Origin: Vitis vinifera
Lineage: Eukaryota; Streptophyta; Magnoliopsida; Vitales; Vitaceae
Assembly (NCBI RefSeq): GCF_030704535.1
Contig: NC_081821.1
Coordinates: 2,495,001-2,559,000, forward strand
Direction of reading: 5' to 3'
Length of the DNA: 64,000 bases
A program made the translations under genes and the position numbers. Below are positions 10,813 to 22,493 of the stretch, in pieces. Numbering within the stretch: position 1 is the stretch's first letter; every line of letters begins with the position of its first letter. The notes under the pieces are model-generated. The model saw only the letters and a program-made list of their open reading frames with translations. It was not told the DNA's origin and made no database searches.

Positions 10813-12651
10813 TCAGGGAGCAGGTTTCTCATGGAGCTTCTTTTCTTCACTTGGAGGAATTGAAGGGGTATCTCGCTTTATACCGTTCTTCTTCATGCAG
10901 CAGCGATACCCAAAGATAAATGTATCATCCACTTGCCTCTGGTAATCCGCTGCAAGTTCCTCCCTTTCCACAGCAAACTCCCGTTCAAGTTCCTCTTTTT
11001 GCACATCCAGACGCAGCTGCAAGTCTTCCTTCTGCTTCTTTTCATTCAAAACTTCTGTCCGGAGTCGACTCAATTCATCCCTTAGCCGGGCTGCCTCACC
11101 CTCCGCCTCATGAAGGCGGCCCGCAGTTGATTCTTCTTGACCCTTTGCCTCAGCCAACTCCACCCGGAGGGCTTCATTTTCCTCTCGCATGGTGGATAGA
11201 CTGGCCTCAGCCTCCTCCATTCTCAGACGCAGTTGATTTTCAATCTCTTGGTGCCGAGAGGAGAAGGTCTTCATATAGTCTGCGGTCTGCAGCAGCTGAG
11301 TAAAAAGAGCGTGTTGTTGAGACATGCTGCGGAGGCCCCTCACCAGCTAACACACAAACAAGAAAAGCAAAAACATAAATCATACTACAACAAACACATC
11401 AGTGCAACAAAAAGTCAAAAAGCAAAAACACAAGACAGCGGCGTACCGTTTCTATCATATCAAACATCTTAGCAGAGGGCTTGATGGCTTTCCAGTCAGG
11501 AGTAATCTGCTTTAACTTAGCTTCCAACTCCGCGTAGCTGAAAGGGCTAGCGGGAGCGGCATCATCAGCAGATTCCTCCTCGGATGAGGAAGGAGAGGGT
11601 AGCTCGTGTCCCGGAATCGGAGCCCCCATATTTTCGTCCGGGCACATAGGTCCGGATGCATCCTCAGCCGGAATTATTGCCGGAACGGCTGAGGTCTCAG
11701 TAGCCATCTCCACCTCGCCTCCATCCGGATGAGCGTCATGAGCAGAAGCGCAGCTAATTTCAATCTCTTGCTGCCGCTCTTGAAGCCGCTCAAAGAGTCC
11801 GGACTGTAGATCGCGCGTCAAACGCGGCTTCTTGAGGGGAGGCCCTTTCACCAGGACTATAGCCAGGCGATCCGGGTCGTCGGAAGGCTGACTTTGGCTT
11901 TCTGCCCCCGCTTCCTCCAACGGGGCCGTTTCAGCTGCATCCGGATTGAGGTTGCCCGGATGGTTGATAGATGCAGCTTCCTCAGCCACGTTGGCTAGAC
12001 GCGCAGCCGCGACTAAGGAGGGACCTGAGTGATTCAACCCCGACATGCGCCCGGGGCCGCTTGAGATAGAGTGCGGAGCAGCATTTACTGGCTCCTCTAT
12101 CATTACCTCCCCCTCATAGGTAGTTTGTGGAGGAGGAAACTCCTTGGGAGGAGTGGGTTCCTTCGCATCCTTCCCATGCTTCTTCACCAGCTTCCCCCTT
12201 TTTCCTGAAGTTTTCTTCGGAGGGGAGTCCGGACCCCGCTTCTGTCCGGGAGCCTTCCGGATAGTGCCTTCAGTCTTTTTCTGATCTCTATCCTCCAGGA
12301 GCTTTCGCCGCCTTTCAGCGTCAGCTTCTTTAGCTTCCTGATAGAGGGGGAGCTCTTTCACTGTATAATGCTCCCCAGGCACTATCTCATCCTTTGCCAA
12401 TTTCCTAGGAAGGATGTTGATAACATATTCCTGGGGCTCCCGGACGACCTCTGTCAAATTCCGCGCCGAGAGCAATGTTTTGTAGGCCCTCTCCTTGGGA
12501 TCTATTTCAAATAATTTGCAGACACAGGCAAAGGATGCCTTTTCCACCCAATCCACAAGGTGGCCCCTCAATTCCAAACCTGCATTGGCAGCAACAAAAG
12601 GTGAGAATTCCGCCCGGAAAGATCTGGAAAAATCAGCAAAGCAAAATCTGG

Positions 12652-12694
<43 letters not shown>

Positions 12695-13267
12695 CAAAAC
12701 AAGATTACCCGGAATTTTTAGGGTATAATTCGGAGAAAAAGGCCTCGACGGATGCTGCGATAGCCCCGCCCATCCACCCCAGACTGCCACCAGCCCCTTC
12801 GCCCCTCCCTTTGTCGAATCTGGCAGTTCTGTCACCATTTGAAGGGAGGGCAGGTGAGCGGACACACTGAAGATATCATTCTTTGCTTTCTTCAGGGAAT
12901 AGACAAAGAACACCTCCAGTAGCGTCAGGTCGAGGCTGTACAGCATGTTGATGATGCTGCATCCCATCAGCACCCGGACAAGGTTGGGGTGAATAAAGAT
13001 AGGGGGAATTTGAGAGAAGTGGAGGAATTCCTTGAACAACGCCGGCAGAGGGAACCGGAGCCCCGCGTTGAATTGTTCCTTTGTGAAGAGGATAGCGTTT
13101 TTTCCACCTTTCTCAGTAGGCATAGCCGCCTCCTCGTTCACCAGGTCTATCAACACGTCATGGGGGATCAGGAATCGCTCCCGGAACTCCTTCGCATTTA
13201 ATTTGTCTATCGCCTTTTCGCTAGCCTCGCTGACCCGGACAGACGAAACAGTCTTTTTTGGAGCCAT
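10813..13267 (-). CDS. Spliced antisense gene carried by the gypsy element
   Basis: Exon 1 is 13267-11447 (607 codons, MAPKKTVSSV...) and exon 2 is 11346-10813. They are joined across a 100-bp intron (GT at 11446-11445, AG at 11348-11347) that preserves the frame, giving about 784 aa. The N-terminal part (FTKEQFNAGLRFPLP, FIHPNLVRVLMGCS) resembles the domain called putative gypsy-type transposon (Transposase_28). The middle is lysine- and proline-rich, and the C terminus is a long coiled coil (ALRVELAEAKGQEE). Antisense genes at this position are known in Tat elements; their function is not established. A run of phenylalanines from a 38-nt A tract interrupts exon 1. I could not find an in-frame GT-AG intron removing it, so this part of the model is uncertain. 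Confidence 0.7.
12654..12691. repeat. 38-nt poly(A) tract (poly-T on the coding strand of the antisense gene)
   Basis: A pure A run inside the antisense gene that encodes poly-Phe in the open frame. On the minus strand it sits between a GT (12708-12707) and CCAG sites (12651-12648 and 12627-12624), as in an intron, but both splice choices shift the frame by one. Confidence 0.85.
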
Positions 13268-13737
13268 TCCTTACCACAAAGCCAAAGCAAAATCTACACG
13301 CAAAAACAATGCAAACGGTTCAGACCAAGCAATCAGAAAATCCACAAACCCTAACTCAAAGCCGTCAGAAAAACCCCTCAAAAACCCCTCCAAACAACAA
13401 CAAAGTACCAACATTCAACAACAATTGCAAACGACTCGTCCAAAACAATGCCCAAGCAAGCCAGAAAGCAAGTGTAAAGAACCAGCAAACGCAACCAAAG
13501 GAACGGCAGTAGCAAAGAGATACGTACCAAATACAGCACCGAAGAAGAAGAACGGGTACCGCCTCGATACAAAATCACCAGCAGCAAACCAACAAAGTCG
13601 CGATACAAAAGCACTGGTACAAAAGAGCTTTCGGAGTTTTTTTCTCTCAGAAAAGCAAAGGGCGTAGAAAAAGCAGTAAGAAGAAAGACTCTCAAGAGAA
13701 TGCAGTAGGAAAAAATACAAAAAGAGGTACAGTACCC

Positions 13738-13745
13738 TATTTATA
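13738..13745 (-). promoter_or_regulatory. TATA box of the antisense gene
   Basis: TATAAATA on the minus strand, about 470 bp upstream of the antisense ATG at 13267. The intervening 5' region has no long frame in that phase and would be 5' UTR. It suggests independent transcription of the antisense gene. Confidence 0.55.
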
Positions 13746-13959
13746 GCAGGACAGCCCCTCGGAAAGCCAAACCAACAGCCATATTATCATTGAAACGACA
13801 TATTGTCTGGGGATACGCAGGGTCGGCGGCTCGTCATAAAAGCCTTTTTGGCTTCCGCACCCCCACTCGCCACGTGGCCCAGTCAGACGAAGGGACTTCT
13901 TCAGTTTTCAAAAGCCAGTTATTTTTAACCCGCCCATTTTTGGGCAAAATAGGCAAGTT

Positions 13960-13970
13960 AAAAAGGGGGG
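13960..13970 (+). other. Polypurine tract of the gypsy element
   Basis: AAAAAGGGGGG ends 3 bp before the 3' LTR, as expected for plus-strand DNA priming. Confidence 0.85.
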
Positions 13971-13973
13971 CAA

Positions 13974-14776
13974 TGTAGGGACCCCTCCCCTTGGGAAACA
14001 CGTGGCACGCAGCTCATAGTGACACGTGGCACGTGTTATCATCCGGACCATCATTACCCGGATTCCCCTAAGGATATGCATGGTGTAGACATCCTATCCG
14101 GACCGCCTCAAGGAAAGGCAAACGACGTTTCATCTTCTCCTATCCAAGGAAGAGCAAACGACGCTGGCAGAGCGTACACATCCGGATAGTCTCCACAACA
14201 CATCCGGATAGTAAGCATGAGCCATCCGGATATAAATCTTCTGGATGGTCAATTAAAGTAAAGCGAGTCTTACACGCAATCACAACAAGCAGCCATGGCC
14301 CACATCCCATCACCTGCAGAATGGGAAGACAAGAGGAAGTGACAGCAAGTCACTTCCCACGATCATTCTGCATAATCGCTTCCCACGATCTCTGACGGCC
14401 GCATCACCTACCATAGTCTCTGACAGCCATTCATAGGATGATAGTGCTCCTACTAATACCTATTGTCATCATCACAACAGAAAAGATCTCCTCACCATTA
14501 ATGAGAGGAACAGTACCCCTGAAGCTGGATATATATACCTTCGCACGAAGAAGAAAGGGGGCTGCTGGTAACCTCTTGATACCTAAAAAAGGCCAACTGA
14601 TTTATATATCTCTTTCTCACCATGGCTAACAAAACCATCGGAGGGTGCGTCCGGACACCCTGTCCGGATGCCTTTTGCAGGTGCAACCACTGAATCAAGA
14701 ACCCCTTGTGTGTTGAGAATCACGTGTCCATCCATATATCAGCAACGTGGACCATCGGATACGCGAGGCGACAACA
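13974..14776 (+). repeat. 3' LTR of the gypsy element
   Basis: 803 bp, reading identical to the 5' LTR by eye, followed by the target duplication ATTAT (14777-14781). It contains the same TATA box (14530-14537) and terminal hairpin (14647-14671). Confidence 0.95.
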
Positions 14777-16977
14777 ATTATGGTGGTTGAAATCTTCTCT
14801 TCTCTTCTCTTTTGGCAAATGGATGCTGACCATATGAAGGTTGGTTGCAATTAAGGTCTGGTAACTGTTTAACAATTTTTTGTTTTATAGAATAAAAAAA
14901 TAATTTTTTTTTCTATTATTAAAAGAAGAAAACATGGTGTTTTCAAATAATATATTTTAATTGTTTTAGTTGATTTTAGTTATTTTTAAGGGTTGTTTAA
15001 AAAAAATAATTGTATGAATATGAAGAATGATTAAAAATAAAATAATAGATATAAAAATTATTTTTAAAACATATTTAAGAACATTAAAAATAGGTTAAAA
15101 ATATCAAGTTCTTAAACAAATTTTTATTTAATAAAATATTAAAGAATAGTTTTAAAAGCCTTTTTGAAAAACTGTTATTCATAATTGTTTGTAAAAATAG
15201 TTGTCAGAGCCCAATTCTTTTTGGGTCTTTACTTTTATCTTTACAATCATAGTGGTTTTTCCTTTTTATTCTTAGCAAAAGTAAATAAACTTGAAGGTTG
15301 GTTTTAGTTAAATAATTGCAAAAGAAAATTTTAGTATGTCATATTTAATTACTTAAGTTGATTTATTAAAACTTAGGTGATGTTTTTAATAGTGTTTAAT
15401 AATGTTAAGTATTAAGTTGTTTATTTATTTTTAAATATTTTATTTCTATTAAGTATTACAAAATATAAAAAAATCAATATGTTGATTTTGACATTTAGAA
15501 AAAGTCAAATATTTTGATTTTTTTTATTTAATAAAAAAATTTAAGAAATAAGTAATAAGTTAAAGTGAAAAAATAAATAATTTGAAATCTAAAAGCAAAT
15601 TACTTTCAACAAAAAATAAAAAAAAAGTCATCTTAATAATTAATATTTAGAAAATTTTTAAAAAATGAAGTGAAAAAAATGGATTCTAAGTTAATAAATT
15701 ATTTTTATATGGTTTTTCAAACTTATTTTAATTATTCACTTTTATATAAATATTAAATAATTTAAAAATGTTAAAATATTTAAATAATTTTAGTTATAGT
15801 TAATTTGTTTTATGTATTTTAATCAAATATTAGAAAATCATTCTTCTAAATATGTTTTCATCTCTCCTTCCTTAGAACTAAAGATAAGAATGATAATTAA
15901 ATATGATTTTAATTTAAATTATATTTAACTTGTTGACTTAACGTTTAATTATTATCTACTTTTTAATTTTAAGTATTAAGATTATTTATTCATATTACTT
16001 AATTTTTAAAAAATTATTAACCTCATATTATCAAGTAACAAGATTATTTGAGAGGTATAAGGAAGATAAAGGGACATGGGCTGTTCAGGTAAAAAAAAAT
16101 TGAAATTTAGAAAAAGTTAATTTTTTTGAGCTGTTATTCTAAGTTATTTTATTTTAGGTTTTATAGGTTTGATAGGATTTTATGATTGGACTCCATAATT
16201 TCCCTTTGGTCCTTTTCATTTTTGAAAATATTTTTGGCCCTTTTTTTCAACAAGGCTTTTCTTTGAGAATTCCACAAGCCCATTTTCACTGAGTTTAGCC
16301 CACTCTATTTAACCCAATTTTTAAGGCCCATTATACACACTCACTTTGTAAGATTGAATCCGAGCCATTCATTTTATATTGAAACCCTAGCCCTGAGGTA
16401 TGTTTAGTATAATAAGAATAGGATATATATATATAATATCATTTGGTAGCATATGATAGATACTTATATTTTAGAATATATTTTTTGAGAAATATGATAT
16501 TTTTGAATATTATCTCTAAATAATGTAAATGATTATATTCAATGAACTATATCTTATATTATATTTATAATTTTTATAAAATGAATAAATAAATAAATAG
16601 AAAATAATTTTTAATTATTTAATATCTATTTAAATAAATGTTATATTGCATCTTAATATTTGTTACTAAAAAAAAAATGAAATATCACATGTTTATTATT
16701 TTTTGAAAATTGTTCAACAATTTATAATTTAATAGTAAATTTTAATTTTATAATTAAACTATTTAAGATTTATAAATAAAAAATATTATATTATACAATT
16801 AAATATACTAATCAATTTGTATTTTACTGTATATTTTATACTTATTTTTCACTTAATTTTCAGTCAAATAAATAATACTTAAATTGTTGTTAATGACATT
16901 TAATACAAATTGAATGTTAAACTAGATCCATCTCATGCTTGTTAGGTTATCGTTGGGGAATTAAACATCCTAATTTT
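14777..16977. repeat. AT-rich 5'-flank block of unit 1
   Basis: It continues the promoter-side flank of the gene 1 relic after the gypsy insertion. It is collinear with 22666-24596 plus 34282-34520 (unit 2) and more loosely with 41100-42260 (unit 3). It contains one MITE-like copy at 15376-15632. No coding potential. Confidence 0.75.
15376..15632. mobile_element. MITE-like element, copy 1 (257 bp)
   Basis: Flanked by TTA on both sides (15373-15375 and 15633-15635). Ends are weak inverted repeats (GGTGATGTTTTT against GATGACTTTTTT). The unit 3 flank keeps the empty site with a single TTA at 41664-41666. Non-coding and AT-rich. The superfamily is not determined; a 3-bp TTA duplication would suit a PIF/Harbinger-type MITE. 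Confidence 0.5.
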
Positions 16978-17823
16978 TGTGGGATCCTCCCTAAAAAGTG
17001 CCACATGGCTCCCTTTCCCTTGGCCAAGCAGACGGCCCCCTTGCGACACGTGGCATCACTCATTCCACCCGGGGGGAATTCTGTACGGCCAACGTTCCAC
17101 CTTCTCCGGATATTTCACAGCCGGCGCCTGCCACCGGATGGAAGAGAAATGCGATTCAACTTCCCTGGTCAGACATGTTCGGATCCGTTGGCGACGCTTA
17201 CCCGGAGTACATTCGCGGCTGACGATTCAGATTCCCCGGACAACTTGACTCGTCAGACACTCGCGATTTTCCGGATCCATTTCTGCCCACAATCAAAAAG
17301 CAAACTCCGACAACACTGTCGATCAAGTCTCCTGAACTATCACTCATCTTCAATACAAGATATGCTTGACAAGACACTCCCAAATATTCTCAGATTGCCT
17401 GACGCATTCCCGGTACCGAAAATTATAAATTGAGGTGACAACCGCCACCCGAATACCCTTCTGACAGCCATCACCTCGCACCAAAAGGGTCATGATTGCT
17501 TCACCACCCTATGAGCCGCAATCATGACTATGGGACCCACTAGCACAGCAAGGCCATACTCTTTGACTCATATATAAACTCTAAGGAGACTCTCACAAGG
17601 GAAGAGGTAAGCATCCTTGAAGAAAATCACGGAGCAACACTCCCAAAGAAAAAATCTGTTTTCAAATAACTTCCAAAAGACTAACTTAATCATCAAAGGG
17701 TGTGTCTGGACAACCCATCCAGACATCCTTTTTTGCAGGAGGAAGAACGAATCACTGTAATGCGTTGATCGAGATTCTGTTGCTGGTGATTGCTACTGCA
17801 GTGGGGGAATTTTGCTATCAACA
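16978..17823 (+). mobile_element. Solo LTR of a gypsy element related to the 4.3-14.8 kb element
   Basis: An 846-bp sequence from TGTGGGATCC to ATCAACA, flanked by the duplication ATTTT (16973-16977 and 17824-17828). It has CCGGAT motifs, TATATAAA at 17571-17578, and a terminal hairpin at 17703-17725 in the same place as in the full element's LTR. No internal sequence is left, so it arose by LTR-LTR recombination. Open frames inside it are accidental. Confidence 0.88.
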
Positions 17824-19098
17824 ATTTTGATCCTAGAAATCTCAGTATTAATCCTGAACATTCCTATTTACCCTCAAAACTTAGAACTTAGTTTATGTGC
17901 ATAGACCTGTTTTTATATCAAGGTGGGTAGAAGAGTTGGCGACATTATTTGGAAGAATGGTCAATAAAGACAAGGATGGCTTTGTTTTTTTGTGTCTGGC
18001 TTTCCATTGGAGTAGAGTTTGTCTTCTTAGATTGAGAAAGAGTTTGTCTTCTTAGATTGAGAAACAATATGGTTAAAACAACAGTACATAGCCAATAGGA
18101 TTAAGGAAACAAATTTTAAGTTGGTGACTCCATGGTTTCATGTGATGTGTAGCAAATAATGGATCAATAGTCCATTTGTAAACATATGAGTTCCAATAGT
18201 CCATTTGTAAATATATGAGTTCACCAAACCTTAGACTTGGAAACTCTTTAACCATCTCATCATTGGGAGATTATTAGGGAAGAGAATGACTAGAGTTCTC
18301 TTTATATAGCCTAGTTAGTTTGATCCACTTTTATGGTCAAAGTCTTTGTCACTTTATCTCATTGAAAAAAAAAAAAAAACCTTGAAGAATTGTATGTGCC
18401 TTGCATGATTTGAACAGTTGTTGACTAGTTTTATCCTTGGAGGATTATTAGGGAAAAAAGATATGGCTAGAGTTTTTTCAATATATGTAGACTTCTTGAT
18501 TTTGATTCACTCTTATGGTGAAGGTCTTTCAATTGTTTGTACCTTGTGTGATTTGAATGCTTGTTGACTCAAGTGGTTGGGTGACAACTCCTATCATGAA
18601 GACTTGATCTCATTTGGAAAAAAATGCATTCAATAATTTGTGCCTTGCAAGTTAGTCAGGTCAAAAATTGGATTAGGTCATGTCAAGTTGACTCTTAAGG
18701 AAAAAAAATGTCTAACAAATTAGCAAGCCAAGAAGCCTTTGCAATATTTTCCATTCACCCATAAAAAGTCTTTCCGAAAATTTTCCAATCTTCTCATTTT
18801 CCAAGGATCATAAAAAGGGTCGTGCAATCTATAGAAAGGCTTGAGTGGATACTACTAGTGAGAGCCAATAGTACTATACGGCTATACCTACACCACCTTA
18901 TTATTCACCTTTTTCAACCAATTTGCCAAAACCACACCTAACTTCTTTTGGCACAAAGCCACAATTTCTATGATTACAATTTGCGCTAGAGTAGTTAATG
19001 TAGAAAGAAAGACCGAAGAAACTCAGAAGGAATTACATTGTGTTGAAGATGCAGGAAGTTCGAAACCATGCATTATTGGTGTACGAGGTAGAGTTCCA
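17824..19098. other. 3'-flank block of gene 2; no gene seen
   Basis: It matches 541-3700 and 34520-37690 in pieces, such as the 'tggtgactccatggtttca' region (18121 and 35583). It includes the downstream sequence shared with genes 3 and 4 (about 18930-19070 here). No recognisable coding sequence. Confidence 0.55.
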
Positions 19099-19106
19099 TG
19101 CAAATT

Positions 19107-19253
19107 GTTGGGACGTCATTTGTTTGTTTGGCCCTGGTCAGCCGTACCACCGGGACTAGCCGGAATGGGCCGGACCAGAGTGGCCTCCCCAGGATTCGAA
19201 CCCAAGTCCAAGACTTAAGGACGTTGAGGTTGCCCTCTTGGTACCATCTGCGC
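19107..19253 (-). mobile_element. 147-bp tRNA-like (SINE-like) insertion in the last codons of gene 2
   Basis: Flanked by the 8-bp direct repeat TGCAAATT (19099-19106 and 19254-19261). On the minus strand it has a box-B-like GGTTCGAATCC and, about 40 bp before it, an A-box-like TGGTACCAAGAGG. The corresponding place in genes 3, 4 and 5 lacks it. It is too degenerate to be a working tRNA gene. It could be a short SINE head or another small retroposed RNA. Confidence 0.6.
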
Positions 19254-22200
19254 TGCAAATTCTCTGTGATAACATCTGAGAAATAATCTTCATGGTTGGC
19301 CTGGACTCTGGGTTGACACTTAAGCATGCAGTTGCGAGATTTATGATAGATATCACTTCCCCTTCATCTTGGGCTGTGAGAGGTGGGAGTCGCGGGTCCA
19401 ACATATCTTCCAACACGATGTTCTCCTTCTCTGGGGAAACTGATAGAGACAAGATTTGATCTCCAGGATGTCTTCCTTTGATAACTTCCAGTGTTATCAC
19501 TCCAAAACTATAGACATCGGTTTTTTCTGTGACCTTCATTGTATATGCATGTTCTGCAACATTAGAAGATAAATATTACAACGTGGACATGTTAGATTTC
19601 TTCGTTAATTGAGGAGTGAACAATACCTGGTGCAACGTATCCGAATGTGCCTGCAAGTGCGCTTTGATTTGATGAGTCTAGCTTTAGAAGCTTGGCAGTG
19701 CCGAAGTCAGAAATATGAGGCTCATATTGAGAATCCAGCAGAATATTGTTGCTTGATATATCCCGATGAACAATTGGGGGTGAGCAATCATGGTGCATGT
19801 AAGACAAAGCATGAGCCACTCCTTTAATGATATTGATCCTTGTAGCCCAACCCAATTTTTTAGCTTCTTCTCTGCTCAACATTGCAGCTAGGCTACCTCT
19901 TTCAAGGTACTCATAGACCAAAAAGGAGTGTCGTGGATGTGAACAGAAACCAAGAAGTTTCACAATGTTCCGATGTTTGATTTCTGTCAGTGCCCTTACT
20001 TCATTGAAGAAATCCCTTTGATTTGCCATATCTATGTCGGATGCGTAAAGCTTTTTCACAGCTACAATATTACCGGACGACAGCTCTGCTTTGTAAACGC
20101 TTCCATGCCCTCCCTTTCCGATGCAATACATGGGATCAAAATCCTTGGTGGCCTTTATAATCTCTTCATACATTGCTCTTCCATCAAAAGTTGATATTGA
20201 AAAGAGATCATTCTGTACATCACCTTCTTCGATTTCTGGAGTTCTCTTTGTTCTTTCAGCAATCAAGAAAATTCCAATGAAAGCAAAAAGAAGTACAAGT
20301 GCTCCCAAAAGAGGGAATACAATTATAAACACAATTTTGTGGCCCTTTTTGACAGGTTGTTGGCCTGCTCCAGAATCATTTTTGCAAGGTTGCAACCCTT
20401 TAACATTGCCGCACAAATCTTTGTTCCCCTTTAACAACTCAATGGTTGCATCTCGGAATGCTTTGCTGTTGGGAATGGGACCCTGCAATTGATTGTAAGA
20501 TATGTCAATATCAGACAAGCCACGCATTTCTTCGAAAGCCTTTGGGATGAAACCGGAGAGGTTGTTATGGGACAGATTAAGGTTCTCTAAGCTCTCCAAA
20601 CCTTCGATTTGTGGTGGGATTTCTCCTGAAAGCAAGTTGTGACTCAGATCTAACTGGGAGAGGTGACTCAGCTTACCCATCTGAGCTGGAATTCTGTTGC
20701 TAAGTTTGTTATTGCTCAGGTTCAAGTAATGTAAGTTCAAGCAGGCACCCAAGTTCTCTGTTATTGACCCATTCAATCTGTTTGCTGATAGATCGAGATG
20801 GGCAAGACTGAACAGAGATCCAAGTTCGGGAGGTATACTTCCAGAAAGTTGGTTATCATTTAATTTTAGCTCCAACAGAGAAGTTAAACTTCCCATTTTC
20901 TTTGGGATTTCCCCAACCAAATGATTTGAAGAAAGATCAAGCAAAGTTAGATTAGTTGAGATTCCAAAATCTTCTGGTATGCTCCCTGTAATATCGTTAC
21001 CGGCCATCTCCAGCCTTTGTAGTTGTGGGCACCTTCCCCAGTTATGAGAGAGTTCGCCATGAAACCTGTTGTAGCTCAAATCGATGTATTCCAGGTTTGG
21101 ACAGTCACCAACTACCTCAGATATATTTCCAGTGAGTTGATTTCCCCCGAACAGAGCTCTGGTTAAGTTTCTGCAATTTTTCATGCTTTTAGGGATGGGA
21201 CCACTGAGAAGGTTGTCGCTCACTGTAAAGCGTACCAGAGATCCACCTTGGCAAATTCCTTCTGGTAAAGAGCCAGACAGCCGATTTGTGTCGATTTCTA
21301 GCACAACCAACTTATGAAGTTTCCCAATTTCTTTAGGAAAGTAACCAGAAAGATGGTTATCACGGAGGAATAAAATTTCTAAGTTGGTCAGATTACCCAG
21401 TGAAGTAGGAATGGAACCATTGAGTTGGTTTTCTGAAAGTTCTAGATCAACAAGAGACTTCAAGTTACCTATTTCTGGAGGAATGGGACCGGAAAGTTGA
21501 TTGGCATAGAGATGCAGGAGGGTTAGGCCACTGAGATCACCCAAGGACGCAGGGATTGGACCAGAAAGATTGTTTGCGTAGAGGCTTATACCTTGCAGAG
21601 ATGTCAAATTTCCTATTTCTGGTGGGATATGCCCGGAGAGTTGATTGTTGAATAGGTACAACGTGGTTAAACGTTTCAAGTTTCCGAAAGTGGAAGGGAT
21701 GAGACCTGTGAGATTGTTGGTATCCGAGTATATCTCAACAAGGTTGGCGAGATTTCCCATTTCTGGAGGAATGGAACCGGAAAGTTGATTTTCATAGAGA
21801 TACAAAGAGGCCAAGTTGCTCAAATTACCCAAAGAAGCAGGAATAGAACCCTCCAGTTGGTTGGTGTACAAAGCAAGCTCATAAAGAGATGACAACTGAC
21901 CGATTTCATGAGGAATTGAACCATTGAGCTGATTTTGAACCAGGTGCAGGACCTCAAGGTTAGTTAATAGGCCAATTTCCGGTGGAATCCCTCCTGAGAA
22001 CTGGTTGGTGGACAGATCAAGGTATTTGAGCTTGGAGAGGAGACCGATTTGGGGTGGGATAGGACCAGAGAGGTTGTTGATGCAGACATCAACGTATGCA
22101 AGATTGGGAAAAGATGAAAATGAGAAGGCTTGGAGCGTACCTCTTAAACCGGACTCTGTGAGGTTTATTCTGATGACACTCCCTGCATGGTTGCAGGATA

Positions 22201-22450
22201 TCCCATACCATTTGCATGGACCGGTTGCCGTTCCATGGTGGGTAGAAGAATTGGTGGAGTTGTTAGGATCCGGATAAAGAGTCCACGAAAGGAGGAAAGA
22301 ATGGTTATGGTTGTGAAGGGTAGATTTCCATTTGAGGAGAGCTTGTGTTTCTTCATTAGAATAAGAAGAAACATGATCTGAACAAATTAACATAACCAAG
22401 AGGAGTAGGGAAACAAGGGAGAGCATTTTCTGTAAGGTTGAGAACGCCAT
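19156..22450 (-). CDS. LRR receptor-like kinase (MIK2-type), unit 2, C-terminally extended
   Basis: Two exons, 22450-19627 and 19553-19156, with a 73-bp GT-AG intron, give 1,073 aa. I start at 22450 (MAFSTLQKML) because all paralogs start there; an upstream in-frame ATG at 22606 lies before the TATA box. Parts in order: signal peptide (about 1-30), LRR cap with the Cys pair in PCKWYGISC, about 24 plant LRRs, membrane segment (about 706-733), and kinase with [21 protein letters not shown] (alpha-C Glu), HRD, DFG and APE. All catalytic residues are present. It resembles Arabidopsis MIK2, a plasma-membrane receptor in peptide sensing and immunity. The final 'LSQRI' is followed by about 27 extra residues encoded by the tRNA-like insertion, which removed the family stop codon. 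Confidence 0.9.
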
Positions 22451-22493
22451 GTATAGTTTTAGTTGATAAATTGCATATGCTGCTTCACATCTT

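Larger units (their letters stand above)
4266..14776 (+). mobile_element. Full-length Ty3/gypsy LTR retrotransposon, Tat-type (dual RNase H, antisense ORF)
   Basis: A 10,511-bp element is bounded by two 803-bp LTRs beginning TG and ending CA, flanked by the 5-bp target duplication ATTAT (4261-4265 and 14777-14781). The paralogous flank of unit 2 near 22660-22690 keeps the uninterrupted site. Order: LTR, primer binding site, gag-protease, in-frame TAG, RT-RNase H-second RNase H-integrase, antisense gene, polypurine tract, LTR. The second RNase H and the antisense gene are hallmarks of the Tat lineage. The LTRs read identical, which implies a very recent insertion. It sits in the promoter of the gene 1 relic. 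Confidence 0.95.

Noticed and set aside
12475..12870. Plus-strand poly-lysine frames
   Set aside because: Shadows created by the poly(A) tract inside the antisense gene.
16939..17433. 164-aa frame and overlapping frames
   Set aside because: They fall within the solo LTR and its flank; the boundaries and TSD explain the sequence.
19107..19253. Functional tRNA gene
   Set aside because: It has a box-B-like motif and target duplication but I could not fold a proper cloverleaf; an insertion is the better reading.
20121..20492. Plus-strand frames antisense to the kinase exons (also at 38557, 43904, 56176)
   Set aside because: They recur in every paralog only because the sense strand is conserved.
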